From the NCBI GenBank assembly GCA_964441235.1, contig CAYTUQ010000011.1, positions 1 to 64,000 of the forward strand: a stretch of 64,000 nucleotides of DNA. The letters are read 5' to 3'. Origin of the DNA: BS750m-G69 sp964441235. GTDB taxonomy: Bacteria; Fidelibacterota; UBA2242. Both the position numbers and the translations under genes were made by a program. Below, in pieces: positions 16,494 to 24,347 of this stretch (its first letter is position 1; every line of letters starts with the position of its first letter). Below the pieces are notes generated by a model. That model saw nothing but the letters and a program-made list of their open reading frames with translations, was not told the DNA's origin and ran no database searches.

Positions 16494-19265
16494 ATGCGGA
16501 AGGAAAATACATTCATGGCGACACCCAGAAAGCGGCATAAGACAATATGTATCTCTCTGGCACTGATGCTGCTGGCTGCTATGTACATCATAGCTTTACC
16601 CCAGCCGGTTCTGGCGTCATCAACCACGCTCAACTCTGACTATACCGAGGCCACCCGATGTGCTGACTCCAATGGCAATTGGTATACGGGGTCGTACGAG
16701 TACTGGAAAAGAGACTTGACTCCCTACCAGAGGACTGCCGTAGAGTGTAATACGAACTCCATCCCGGACGGCAGCACCATTAACTCCATCACCTTGCATT
16801 ACAAGGTTGGGGTAGCCAGCGGGAGCGGTAACTTCAATATAAGTGCGTACAACAGCTCAACCAAGCCTTCCGCGGAAAGCAGCGCTAGTAATCTCTACGC
16901 CGCCTGCAGCGGCGGCACGGTGTACGCTACCCGCGCCGGGGGGCTTTCTGAGTATGGCGGGGTAGAGGTATCCCTCGGCACTAACGCCTGTACAGATATG
17001 GAGAATAACCTTACGAGCGATTGGTTTGCCGTGGGGTTTGCGCAGTTGGAAACCAGCAGCGCGAAAAATGCAATGAACGCCTGGAATTCAATTACTGATG
17101 ACTACCCTTACTGGGTAATAAGTTTTACCTCGCCATACACCTTAGCCGATGCATTGGATAATACGCTTACCTGGACGACCGGCGTCGATGCCGAGTGGTA
17201 TGGGCAGAGTACTACCACTCATGATTTTATCGACGCCGCCCAAAGTGGAACGATAGGAAACCTGGAGACTTCGTACCTGCAAACCACGGTCAGCGGCCCC
17301 GGAACTCTGACCTTCTGGTGGAAGGTGAGTTCTGAAGAAGATTATGACTACCTCAGTTTTTACATTGATGGAGTCTTACAAGAAGGCCAGATATCCGGCT
17401 GGAATCCAGCACCAGCGTGGGCACAGAAGACCTATTCTATTTCAACTGGCAGCCACACACTAAAATGGGAGTACAAAAAAGACCCATATACCGAGGAAGG
17501 CTCCGATTGTGGGTGGGTGGACCAGGTCACCTACACGCCTGCCCCGACAGTAACCACAAGCGCAGCATCATTGGTATCAACGACCTCGGCAACCTTGGGA
17601 GGCAATGTGACGGATGACGGCGGAGCCGTGGTAACCGAGAGAGGGGTTGTTTATTCTTCTACGGATGAAACACCGACCATCGGAGAAGGTGGAGTTACGA
17701 AAGATACTAACGGATCAAGAACAGGTTCTTTCAGCGAGTCGATCGGTTCGCTATCGCCGGGGATTACTTATTATTTCCAAGCCTATGCAATCAATTCCGC
17801 CGGGACTGCATACGGTGGGGTGCAGAATTTTACAACCACCTATCCCGAGATCAATCTCAAGCAGGGGATGACCGATATCGCCGACGGCGGCTCCTATGAT
17901 TACGGAACAAAGAGTGCGGGCAGCAACACCGATGTGACCTTCACCATCGAAAACACCGGAACGGCCGATCTGACGCTTTCGGGTACGCCGATTATTACGA
18001 TCACCGGGACCAACGCCGACCAGTTTTCGGTGCAATCGCAACCGAGCAGTCCGGTGAGCGCATTAGGAAGCACGACATTTACCATCCGCTTCTCGCCGAC
18101 GACCGGTGGCGCCAAGACCGCCGAAATCGCGATTGTCAACGACGATCCGAATAAGAACCCGTACAATCTGACATTGAACGGTACCGGATCGGCGAGCGTT
18201 ACTTTCACCAATGGCGCCAATGCATCCCTGAATTACCAGCAGACATCACCTTCCCCACCACAGGATAATTGGCATTTTGGTCAATTCAGTATTGCCGGAG
18301 ATGCTACAGGCGCAACCCTTAATTCGGTGACCGTTACGTTGGGGGGCGACTATGACTCCGGCGATCTGGGTTCCGATCCCGATCCGTTCCGTCTGTATGC
18401 TAATGATTCGAATAATTTTGGAACTGCAACTGCGATTGGGAGCGATGTAGCCGCCTCCGGTAGCGATGTTACTTTTAGTTCCTTAAATAATGCCATACCA
18501 TCAGGCACACGTTACTACTGGGTGACTGCCGATATATCCGGCACTGCCAATATCAACGGAACGATCGATGCCTTAGGCGATTTGAATATCAGTAATGGTA
18601 CGATTAGCGGCTCCTCAAATTATGGAAAATTAAATGCCAGCAGTGATGCATCTCTTCCCGTATTTATGCAGCAGCTTTCAGCCACCTTGACGGAATCGGG
18701 AATTTTAATCAGCTGGATTACGGAAAGTGAAATTGATAACCTCGGTTTCATCCTCGAGCGCCGGCAATCCGACGAAGAAGACTGGCATGTTATTGCATCT
18801 TATAGAACTTCCAATGCCTTGAGCGGTCAGGGGAATACATCTACCAAAACCGAATACGAATTTTTAGATCAGAACGTAGAGAATGGAATTACATATTGGT
18901 ATCGCCTTTCCGATGTCGATATGGGAGGGAACGTTACAGTTGACGGAATCATTACCGTTAATTCAAACAACAACGAGCTCTTTCAAACAACCGATTTGAA
19001 GCCTGTTGTGCCTAATCCATTTAATCCCATGGCTTCCATTCAGTACAACCTCTCCGAAGAAACTACTGTAAGTCTGGTAATTTATAATATCCTGGGTCGT
19101 AAAGTCCGCACGTTGGTCTCAAATCAGCTGCAGCCTTTGGGAAGTTATAGGCTATATTGGAATGCTAAAAGCGACGAGGGCAAGAACTTGCCGAGCGGAG
19201 CTTATATTCTTATCCTGAAAACGGCATCGTATATAAAATCTCAAAAAATGATCCTGCTTCGATAG
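16494..19265 (+). CDS. Large secreted multidomain protein with C-terminal sorting-type domain
   Basis: The 923-residue protein has a signal peptide (ISLALMLLAAMYIIALPQ to VLAS). About residues 230-345 form a concanavalin-like beta region (GPGTLTFWWKVSSEEDYDYL). A fibronectin-like module with TTSATLGGNVTDDGG and GITYYFQAYAINSAGTAYGG follows, then a choice-of-anchor D module (TDVTFTIENTGTADLTLSG to NLTLNGTG) and a further beta module. The last about 90 residues (VVPNPFNPMASIQYNLSE, VIYNILGRKVRTL, LPSGAYILILKT) are the FlgD-like/T9SS-type sorting domain typical of FCB bacteria. The first about 1.8 kb is visibly richer in GC than all neighbours, while the 3' end is closer to genomic composition, suggesting a horizontally acquired or chimeric gene. 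Ligand unknown; probably cell-surface. Ribosome-binding site AAGGAG precedes the start. Confidence 0.8.
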   Translation: MRKENTFMATPRKRHKTICISLALMLLAAMYIIALPQPVLASSTTLNSDYTEATRCADSNGNWYTGSYEYWKRDLTPYQRTAVECNTNSIPDGSTINSITLHYKVGVASGSGNFNISAYNSSTKPSAESSASNLYAACSGGTVYATRAGGLSEYGGVEVSLGTNACTDMENNLTSDWFAVGFAQLETSSAKNAMNAWNSITDDYPYWVISFTSPYTLADALDNTLTWTTGVDAEWYGQSTTTHDFIDAAQSGTIGNLETSYLQTTVSGPGTLTFWWKVSSEEDYDYLSFYIDGVLQEGQISGWNPAPAWAQKTYSISTGSHTLKWEYKKDPYTEEGSDCGWVDQVTYTPAPTVTTSAASLVSTTSATLGGNVTDDGGAVVTERGVVYSSTDETPTIGEGGVTKDTNGSRTGSFSESIGSLSPGITYYFQAYAINSAGTAYGGVQNFTTTYPEINLKQGMTDIADGGSYDYGTKSAGSNTDVTFTIENTGTADLTLSGTPIITITGTNADQFSVQSQPSSPVSALGSTTFTIRFSPTTGGAKTAEIAIVNDDPNKNPYNLTLNGTGSASVTFTNGANASLNYQQTSPSPPQDNWHFGQFSIAGDATGATLNSVTVTLGGDYDSGDLGSDPDPFRLYANDSNNFGTATAIGSDVAASGSDVTFSSLNNAIPSGTRYYWVTADISGTANINGTIDALGDLNISNGTISGSSNYGKLNASSDASLPVFMQQLSATLTESGILISWITESEIDNLGFILERRQSDEEDWHVIASYRTSNALSGQGNTSTKTEYEFLDQNVENGITYWYRLSDVDMGGNVTVDGIITVNSNNNELFQTTDLKPVVPNPFNPMASIQYNLSEETTVSLVIYNILGRKVRTLVSNQLQPLGSYRLYWNAKSDEGKNLPSGAYILILKTASYIKSQKMILLR

Positions 19266-19278
19266 TCAGAACAATAAA

Positions 19279-19307
19279 CCTCCCGAAGGTTTCAAACCTT
19301 CGGGAGG
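19279..19307 (+). terminator. Strong hairpin after the secreted-protein gene
   Basis: Perfect 14-bp arms CCTCCCGAAGGTTT and AAACCTTCGGGAGG separated by one C, starting 14 nt after the stop codon. There is no long T run, so it may be a palindromic repeat that also stabilises the transcript end and not a classical terminator. Confidence 0.5.
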
Positions 19308-19320
19308 ATACATTAAAATA

Positions 19321-19465
19321 TGGAGTGCATCGTCTGTGACGATGCATGCGTTGATTTAGTCAACGCACTCCAAAAGCAAATCTCAATGACCAAATGAACA
19401 AAATTCAAAACAGGGGGGTCTACCACGTTTAACAGTTCCGTCAGGTCCTCAGACCTGACGGGATT
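19321..19465. repeat. Palindromic repeats downstream of the secreted-protein gene
   Basis: Segment 19321-19371 begins TGGAGTGC and ends GCACTCCA with nested ATCGTC/GACGAT and GTTGA/TCAAC arms. At 19437-19460 CCGTCAGGTC-CTCA-GACCTGACGG is a near-perfect palindrome. The remaining sequence to 19926 shows no gene. Confidence 0.55.
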
Positions 19466-19926
19466 TAACTATCGGATTTGAGAATCTGACAGAACAAAAA
19501 ACGACTTACCGATATCGTTCCGTCGGATCCTCAGATCCAGCGGCTGACAGATCAATACCAATAATTATTTAGCCTTTAATCCATTCTAAGTAGTCCTGAT
19601 ATTATCGGGACGAAGGATGAATCCATTCGCGTTTTCTTTCAAGTTGGGTTATGATATACCTCCTTTTTTGATTATTATTTTAATCCAGAGGTATATTATG
19701 TCCCCGGAATATAAAAATTAAGAGATAAATGACTATTAGAGGAGGTCTGCCGCTTTGCGGCTTAGTTCAACATATATTTATACTGCACATTTTCACTTAA
19801 ATTAGATGTCTATATTTATGAAAATATGGGTTCATATAAACAAATTTTTTCGAGTTTCCTAATATTAGGAAGTAATTTTTCCTAACTCTCCGGCACTTAT
19901 AAATTTCCTGATACTGTACATTTTTA

Positions 19927-20100
19927 TTAATCTGAAACAATTCTATCTGCTAGATCCAAGTTTATGACTTCTTTATATGGCAATTCCCACAGTTTTTTTT
20001 CTCTGTTCCATTGATCGCCCGCTGATCTAACCAGTTTACCTAATTGATTCCCAGGCTGGTTAATATATTTTTTCGCCGCTGTATTTGTCCCACTCGACAT
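19927..20100 (-). CDS. Small protein of 57 residues, mobile-element associated (tentative)
   Basis: An ATG-initiated frame gives a 57-residue product with an N-terminal KKYINQPGNQLGKLVRSAG and a C-terminal WNREKKLWELPYKEV followed by LADRIVSD. The charged, tryptophan-containing C-terminal half has the look of a genuine protein segment and resembles short tails seen with mobile-element genes, but I cannot name a family. It lies just upstream of HsdS remnant 2. A frame with a similar N-terminus (IKKYLNQP) stands at the equivalent place before HsdS remnant 3 (22650-22820), so the two regions are homologous. Confidence 0.4.
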   Translation of the reverse strand: MSSGTNTAAKKYINQPGNQLGKLVRSAGDQWNREKKLWELPYKEVINLDLADRIVSD

Positions 20101-20232
20101 GCCATTACTTTGTTAAAGTATATTTATTCGCCTTTTTAGAAGCAAGAAAATTTTTTTGCACTTTATTACAACTTAAGTCAAGTCCTATCAGAAGATTTTT
20201 CCTTTTGTTGATGAATTTTCATCGGACTTGAC

Positions 20233-20440
20233 TCAAGTTGTAGGCTCTTCTCCCCAAACTTCTGCAATTTTATCCTTTATCTTCTGCTCATAAATCTCAA
20301 TCAGCTTCTTGTTTGCTTCTACCAATTTTTGCTCTTCTTCAATACGGGCAACGATTCCCTGCTGGACGGATAAGGGAGGAAGAGGGATTTTATAATTTGG
20401 AGAACAAGAAAGTGGGGTAGAGGCTATGAAGAGAGAGGAG
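20233..20440 (-). pseudogene. HsdS 3'-end remnant, copy 2
   Basis: The open leftward frame encodes SSLFIASTPLSCSPNYKIPL, PPLSVQQGIVARIEEEQK, LVEANKKLIEIYEQKIKDK and IAEVWGEEPTT-stop, the terminal coiled-coil region of a type I restriction specificity subunit. The target-recognition domains are missing. The same downstream inverted repeat as in copies 1 and 3 follows (20169-20240). The nucleotide identity among the copies is high across the coiled-coil tail, so they arose by duplication or repeated recombination. Confidence 0.8.
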
Positions 20441-20505
20441 CGGAGGAAGGAATCCTCTCACCGATACAAAGCGTAAGTATACCGTTATGAAACGGGATTT
20501 TTAAT

Positions 20506-20580
20506 ATGTTTATAGTTTATATTATACATAGCAATGAAGGATATATTTACATAGGTCAGAAAAGTAACAGATTCAGGTAG
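20506..20580 (+). pseudogene. GIY-YIG nuclease N-terminal fragment
   Basis: A 24-residue frame reads MFIVYIIHSNEGYIYIGQ followed by KSNRFR and a stop. This matches the first strand-turn-strand of GIY-YIG nuclease domains (VYIxxS...YIYIGQ). No continuation of the domain was found in any frame downstream, so it is a fragment. The rest of 20441-20753 contains no other recognisable gene. Confidence 0.5.
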
Positions 20581-20753
20581 AGTGAGTTGTTAGGGTATAT
20601 AAAAACTAAGCGTTACTTAACGGTCAATTACTCATGCGCAGCATGAAAATCATCGATGAACTTTTAAAAACAACGCGGAATATAACTTTAACACTTAACA
20701 TTCCAAAACCTCCAAACCCTTGCTGTCTAGTGCAGCGAGTTGTTTAAATTATG

Positions 20754-21413
20754 TTATATAAATGCATTTAAAAAGGTTTTAAAACTAGAAATATGACCAG
20801 TTTTATATAGTCTTCTATTAACTCGAGAAAAATACTTTCTGTTTAATAAAATTTTAGGATTGTTTTTTGAATAAGTCAGATTTCTATATCTTTCGTTTAC
20901 TGCTGTTTTTAAGTATTTATAAGCAAATTGAGATCTATTCAAACATTCTTTAGTGTATTCGGGTAATAATTCGGGATCATTTTTGACGACGTTAAAAAAT
21001 TGAACATATCCTCGTAATAAATTACTCTGTGGATTTGTATTAATAATTATCCTGTTTCCTAATGCCCATGTTTCAATACAAAAATGTTGAATAACTATAT
21101 GAATTTTAGCTGTGCATTGCTTATTATTAATATAATCTTTTATTTCATCATATTTTTCTTTATAACTCATTTCATCTGAGTCTACAGCTATTACTAATCT
21201 ATCAATAATACCATGTGTGTTTACATACTCTATTGCATCGTCGATAACCTGAAAGTAAAAGGGATAACCAAATCCTGCATATATCACATAATTATTGTCT
21301 TTAACGAGAGAAATGTTTTGAACAAATCTCAAACTTGGATTTACATATTTTATCCATTTTTCATAAACTTTTTTTTCAGTTTTCTCTCCTTCCACAACCA
21401 CATATATATTCAT
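20754..21413 (-). CDS. TOPRIM-like (RloB/DUF4276/DUF4435-type) putative nuclease partner
   Basis: This 219-residue protein is coupled to an ATPase gene by a 4-bp ATGA overlap. The N-terminus MNIYVVVEGEKTEKKVYEKW has the VEGxTE signature of TOPRIM-fold proteins such as RloB and OLD-family nucleases. The second acidic site is VIAVDSDEMSYKEK at about residues 75-88 (D-x-D), and a third conserved-looking element is HFCIETWALGN near residue 110. No further domain is recognised; the C-terminus is Lys/Arg rich. By analogy with ATPase-TOPRIM pairs (OLD-like, PARIS AriA/AriB, RloA/RloB) it is probably the nuclease or toxic effector released or activated by the ATPase. Inference only. Confidence 0.65.
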   Translation of the reverse strand: MNIYVVVEGEKTEKKVYEKWIKYVNPSLRFVQNISLVKDNNYVIYAGFGYPFYFQVIDDAIEYVNTHGIIDRLVIAVDSDEMSYKEKYDEIKDYINNKQCTAKIHIVIQHFCIETWALGNRIIINTNPQSNLLRGYVQFFNVVKNDPELLPEYTKECLNRSQFAYKYLKTAVNERYRNLTYSKNNPKILLNRKYFSRVNRRLYKTGHISSFKTFLNAFI

Positions 21414-22549
21414 TCTTTTCCTTCAATATAAAAAGAATCATTTAAAAGTTTTATAAATGCTTGTTGTTTGGATTTCCCAAATCTATGTGAGAGTTTTTCT
21501 CCATAAAGTATATTTACTTTTGAACCTATTCTATGAAAGACATACCAACTATTTATTGGAAGTTTATTAATTATATAGGGATGATGACTAGTGATAAAAA
21601 ATTGAATATTGAATTCTTCTTCAATAAGTAAGTCTGGGAAAAAATTAATAGCATTAATTCCAAGAGAATTTTCATATTCATCTACAAGATAAATACTCTC
21701 ATCAGGTAATGTGAAAATATCCGTTAATATTAGTAATACCTTTTGCATCCCAGAGGAAAGTTCGTCTAGTGTAATCCATTTATTTATGCTTTTTTCTTTA
21801 ACACAAAAAACAGGAACTTGCCCAGGTATCCTTATTCTTTCGTCAATTTCTTGCATATCTAATACCTTTATATCAGTAATGAAGGAAAAAACTGATTTGT
21901 AGATGGCACAAATTCTTTGGTAAATATTACTAAAATTCTTTGATAATATATATAATACTGCGTTTAAATTTAATTTTCTATCATGTAAATCCGGATAAAG
22001 ATCTTTTATGGTTTTTACATTTGGAATACCATCTAAAAAACCAAACGGAAAACCACCTATGCTACATCTTTTTGATAGATCAGCTTCAAAAAATTTTCTT
22101 CTAACAATCTTTCTAAACCCATCAAATAAGGGATTAATTTCCTTCTCTTCTTGTAAAATACTGATACAGGATTCAGTACTACTCAGTTTTGGTAATTCAT
22201 TATTTTTAAATATAATCTTTTTTGGATCTCTATATATTAGTATTTCCTTTTTCTCATCATTATACTTTTCAAGACTTTCAGAAATAACAATAGGTTTTTC
22301 CCCATATTCACTTCTTGCTTCCAACTGCCAATGATAATTAAAACCTGCTGTGTTTAAAGTTAAATCCCATATTCCTGGTACTATGTTTTTTTGGGCGATT
22401 TGGGAACCTATATTAAAGATTGTATTTAAAATACGAGTTTTGCCCATCCCAGAATTTCCAACAATTAAATTTATTTTTCCAAATTCAGTAGCACTAAAAT
22501 GCCATCCTTCAGGATTCACGTCTCGATATTCATATTTAGTGATTCTCAT
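21410..22549 (-). CDS. AAA (ABC-type, AAA_21/RloA-like) ATPase of a two-gene putative defence system
   Basis: A 379-residue SMC/ABC-like ATPase. Walker A is INLIVGNSGMGKTRILN near residues 27-43. The ABC signature-like LDELSSGMQKVLLIL is near 260, Walker B SIYLVDEYENSLGI near 285, and the His switch FFITSHHPYIINKLP near 315. The region between Walker A and signature is short and has no long coiled coil or zinc hook, unlike Rad50. It is first in a two-gene operon with the TOPRIM-like gene. Position in an island with HsdS remnants and a tRNA boundary suggests phage or plasmid defence. No identity to a named system can be established by eye. Confidence 0.75.
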   Translation of the reverse strand: MRITKYEYRDVNPEGWHFSATEFGKINLIVGNSGMGKTRILNTIFNIGSQIAQKNIVPGIWDLTLNTAGFNYHWQLEARSEYGEKPIVISESLEKYNDEKKEILIYRDPKKIIFKNNELPKLSSTESCISILQEEKEINPLFDGFRKIVRRKFFEADLSKRCSIGGFPFGFLDGIPNVKTIKDLYPDLHDRKLNLNAVLYILSKNFSNIYQRICAIYKSVFSFITDIKVLDMQEIDERIRIPGQVPVFCVKEKSINKWITLDELSSGMQKVLLILTDIFTLPDESIYLVDEYENSLGINAINFFPDLLIEEEFNIQFFITSHHPYIINKLPINSWYVFHRIGSKVNILYGEKLSHRFGKSKQQAFIKLLNDSFYIEGKE

Positions 22550-22649
22550 TTTAATTTTTCCTCTTATTTACATAAACCTTCGCATAAATTAATGAATAAA
22601 ACTTTATCTTGGGATATTAATTTTAATTTATTTCAAGAATAATTTCAGT

Positions 22650-22820
22650 TTATACGAGTAGTATAAAAAAAGAGTGTCGCATAAAGTAAAAGCATTTCTG
22701 TCGGACTTGATAAAGCAATTTAGGCCGCATGGTGGTTGTGTAGATTGTCATGTCATGGCTCATATAAATTAACTCTTCAGGCTGGTTAAGATACTTTTTA
22801 ATCGCTATGTTTATCATCAT
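22650..22820 (-). CDS. Doubtful 56-residue ORF in duplicated island segment
   Basis: An open frame starting with ATGATG encodes MMINIAIKKYLNQPEELIYM and continues to VRQKCFYFMRHSFFILLV. Only the first part (IKKYLNQP) is shared with the 57-residue ORF at 19927-20100. The DNA after both ORFs (GTATATTTAT...TTTTTA.AAGCAAGA) is also alike (20114-20155 and 22843-22880), so this is a duplicated segment; a real product is uncertain. The rest of 22550-23024 holds no gene. Confidence 0.25.
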   Translation of the reverse strand: MMINIAIKKYLNQPEELIYMSHDMTIYTTTMRPKLLYQVRQKCFYFMRHSFFILLV

Positions 22821-23024
22821 CAATCGTATTGTTATTTCATTTGAGTATATTTATACATCTTTTTAAAAGCAAGACAAATTTTTAGCCCCGAATAAAAACG
22901 TGTAAAAGCAGGAATCGGTGAGTTTAATTGGAAACTCTGAGAGATTCGGGGTTTTTTATTACAACTTAAGTCAAGTCCGGTCAGGAGATTTTTATTGTGC
23001 TGATGAATTTTCCTCGGACTTGAC

Positions 23025-23195
23025 TCAAGTTGTAGGCTCTTCTCCCCAGACCTCAGCAATCTTATCCTTAATCTTCTGCTCATAAATCTCTATCAGTCTC
23101 TTATTTGCTTTTACCAATTTCTGCTTTTCTTCAATACGAGTAACGATTCCCTGCTGGAAGGATAAGTAGGGGGTGGGATAATAATACTGTATTTG
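23025..23195 (-). pseudogene. HsdS 3'-end remnant, copy 3
   Basis: The leftward frame encodes YLSFQQGIVTRIEEKQK, LVKANKRLIEIYEQKIKDK and IAEVWGEEPTT-stop, again only the C-terminal coiled-coil tail of HsdS. Homology to HsdS ends right at the 5' flank of the second tRNA-Met-like sequence (23204). The right side carries the common inverted repeat and the terminator half ATCGGGG-T6 (22942-23020) in the same order as in copy 1. Confidence 0.8.
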
Positions 23196-23203
23196 TAATT
23201 GGT

Positions 23204-23286
23204 CGCGGGGTGGAGTCCCGACTTGTCGGGAGCAGCTCGTTGGGCTCATAACCCAAAGGCCGTAGGTTTGAATCATACCCCCGCTA
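23204..23286 (+). tRNA. tRNA-Met-like gene with a hairpin in place of the D-loop (likely pseudogene)
   Basis: Acceptor CGCGGGG/CCCCGCT and anticodon arm TTGGG-CTCATAA-CCCAA are identical to the intact initiator tRNA at 13712. In the D region a perfect hairpin TCCCGA-CTTG-TCGGGA (23216-23231) stands where the D-loop with the conserved GG should be. The T-stem GTAGG/CATAC has one mismatch. A terminator-like hairpin follows. The lost D-loop makes normal elbow contacts impossible, so I consider it a pseudogene or a very unusual tRNA. Confidence 0.7.
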
Positions 23287-23293
23287 CAAGTAT

Positions 23294-23317
23294 AAAAGGG
23301 CAATAAGCCCCTTTTTT
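23294..23317 (+). terminator. Terminator-like hairpin after the tRNA-like gene
   Basis: AAAAGGGC-AATAA-GCCCCTTTTTT forms a short GC stem with an A/T extension and ends in a T6 run, 8 nt after the tRNA-like sequence. Confidence 0.6.
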
Positions 23318-23523
23318 GCCCTCTAAAATTTGTGCTAAGTCCATAACAAATAATCCTGAATCAAGAAAGTTAGACTTAAAGACTTCGTACAATTTCCATT
23401 CAAAAAAGTTTGATTTCTTCTTGAGATTTATCATTATTTTGAGTAGTATTGGTCGAAAATATTGATGGTTATTAAAATAGTTAAAATGTAAAAACGTTGT
23501 ATTAAGAAAGGAGTAGAAAAGTA

Positions 23524-24327
23524 ATGAGAATAGTAATTCACAAAGACTATGAAACTTTAAGCAAATGGGTTGCTGATTATGTTGCGGATAAAATAAATAA
23601 ATCATACTCAACACCGGAAAAGCCATTTGTGTTGGGACTTCCCACGGGTTCTTCACCACTTGGAACTTACAAGGAACTTATAAAGCTATATAAAGTAGGA
23701 AGTATATCTTTCAAGAATGTTATTACCTTTAATATAGATGAATACATCGGTATTCCGGAGGAGCATACTCAGAGTTATCACTATTTCATGTGGGAAAATT
23801 TCTTTAAACATATCGATATTCCGAAGGAAAATGTCAATATTCTCAATGGTAATGCTCCTGACCTTGAAAAAGAATGCAAAGAATATGAAGAGAAAATAAA
23901 AGATGCTGGAGGTATTGATCTATTTCTGGGTGGAATTGGTCCTGATGGTCACATTGCTTTCAATGAACCAGGCTCATCGCTAACATCGAGGACACGTGTT
24001 AAAACACTTTGCTACGATACTATACTTGCAAATTCCCGATTTTTTGACAATGATCTTACCAAAGTGCCAAAAACTGCCCTTACTGTTGGTGTAGGAACGG
24101 TTATGGATGCGCATGAAGTTCTCGTTATTATTAATGGTTATAAAAAAGCGCGAGCATTGAAGCAGGTTGTGAATGGAGGTGTCAACCACATGTGGACAGT
24201 TTCTATTCTTCAGCTCCATCAGCATGCGGTAATAGCATGTGACGATGAAGCAACAATGGAATTGAAAGTTGAAACTGTCAAATACTTCAAAGACATTGAA
24301 AGAATTGCACTTCACAATTTGCCGTAA
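23524..24327 (+). CDS. nagB: Glucosamine-6-phosphate deaminase
   Basis: A 267-residue enzyme that converts glucosamine-6-phosphate to fructose-6-phosphate and ammonia, joining amino-sugar breakdown to glycolysis. Family motifs are intact: LGLPTGSSPLGTYKELI (phosphate binding), FNIDEYIGIPEEHTQSYHYFMW with the catalytic Asp, GGIGPDGHIAFNEPGSSLTSRTR with the catalytic Asp/His, and GVGTVMDAHEV. Ribosome-binding site GAAAGGAG is 8 nt upstream. It forms a two-gene operon with the DUF4954 gene 20 bp downstream. No nagA or transporter is present here. Confidence 0.96.
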   Translation: MRIVIHKDYETLSKWVADYVADKINKSYSTPEKPFVLGLPTGSSPLGTYKELIKLYKVGSISFKNVITFNIDEYIGIPEEHTQSYHYFMWENFFKHIDIPKENVNILNGNAPDLEKECKEYEEKIKDAGGIDLFLGGIGPDGHIAFNEPGSSLTSRTRVKTLCYDTILANSRFFDNDLTKVPKTALTVGVGTVMDAHEVLVIINGYKKARALKQVVNGGVNHMWTVSILQLHQHAVIACDDEATMELKVETVKYFKDIERIALHNLP

Positions 24328-24347
24328 ACATTAGCAAGGTAACAATC

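Noticed and set aside
20754..22549. Calling the ATPase-TOPRIM pair PARIS or Gabija outright
   Set aside because: The sizes and motifs agree only in general; family membership needs profile searches that could not be run.
23273..23659. 128-residue minus-strand frame across the nagB start
   Set aside because: It is antisense to nagB and its leader and has no recognisable protein features.
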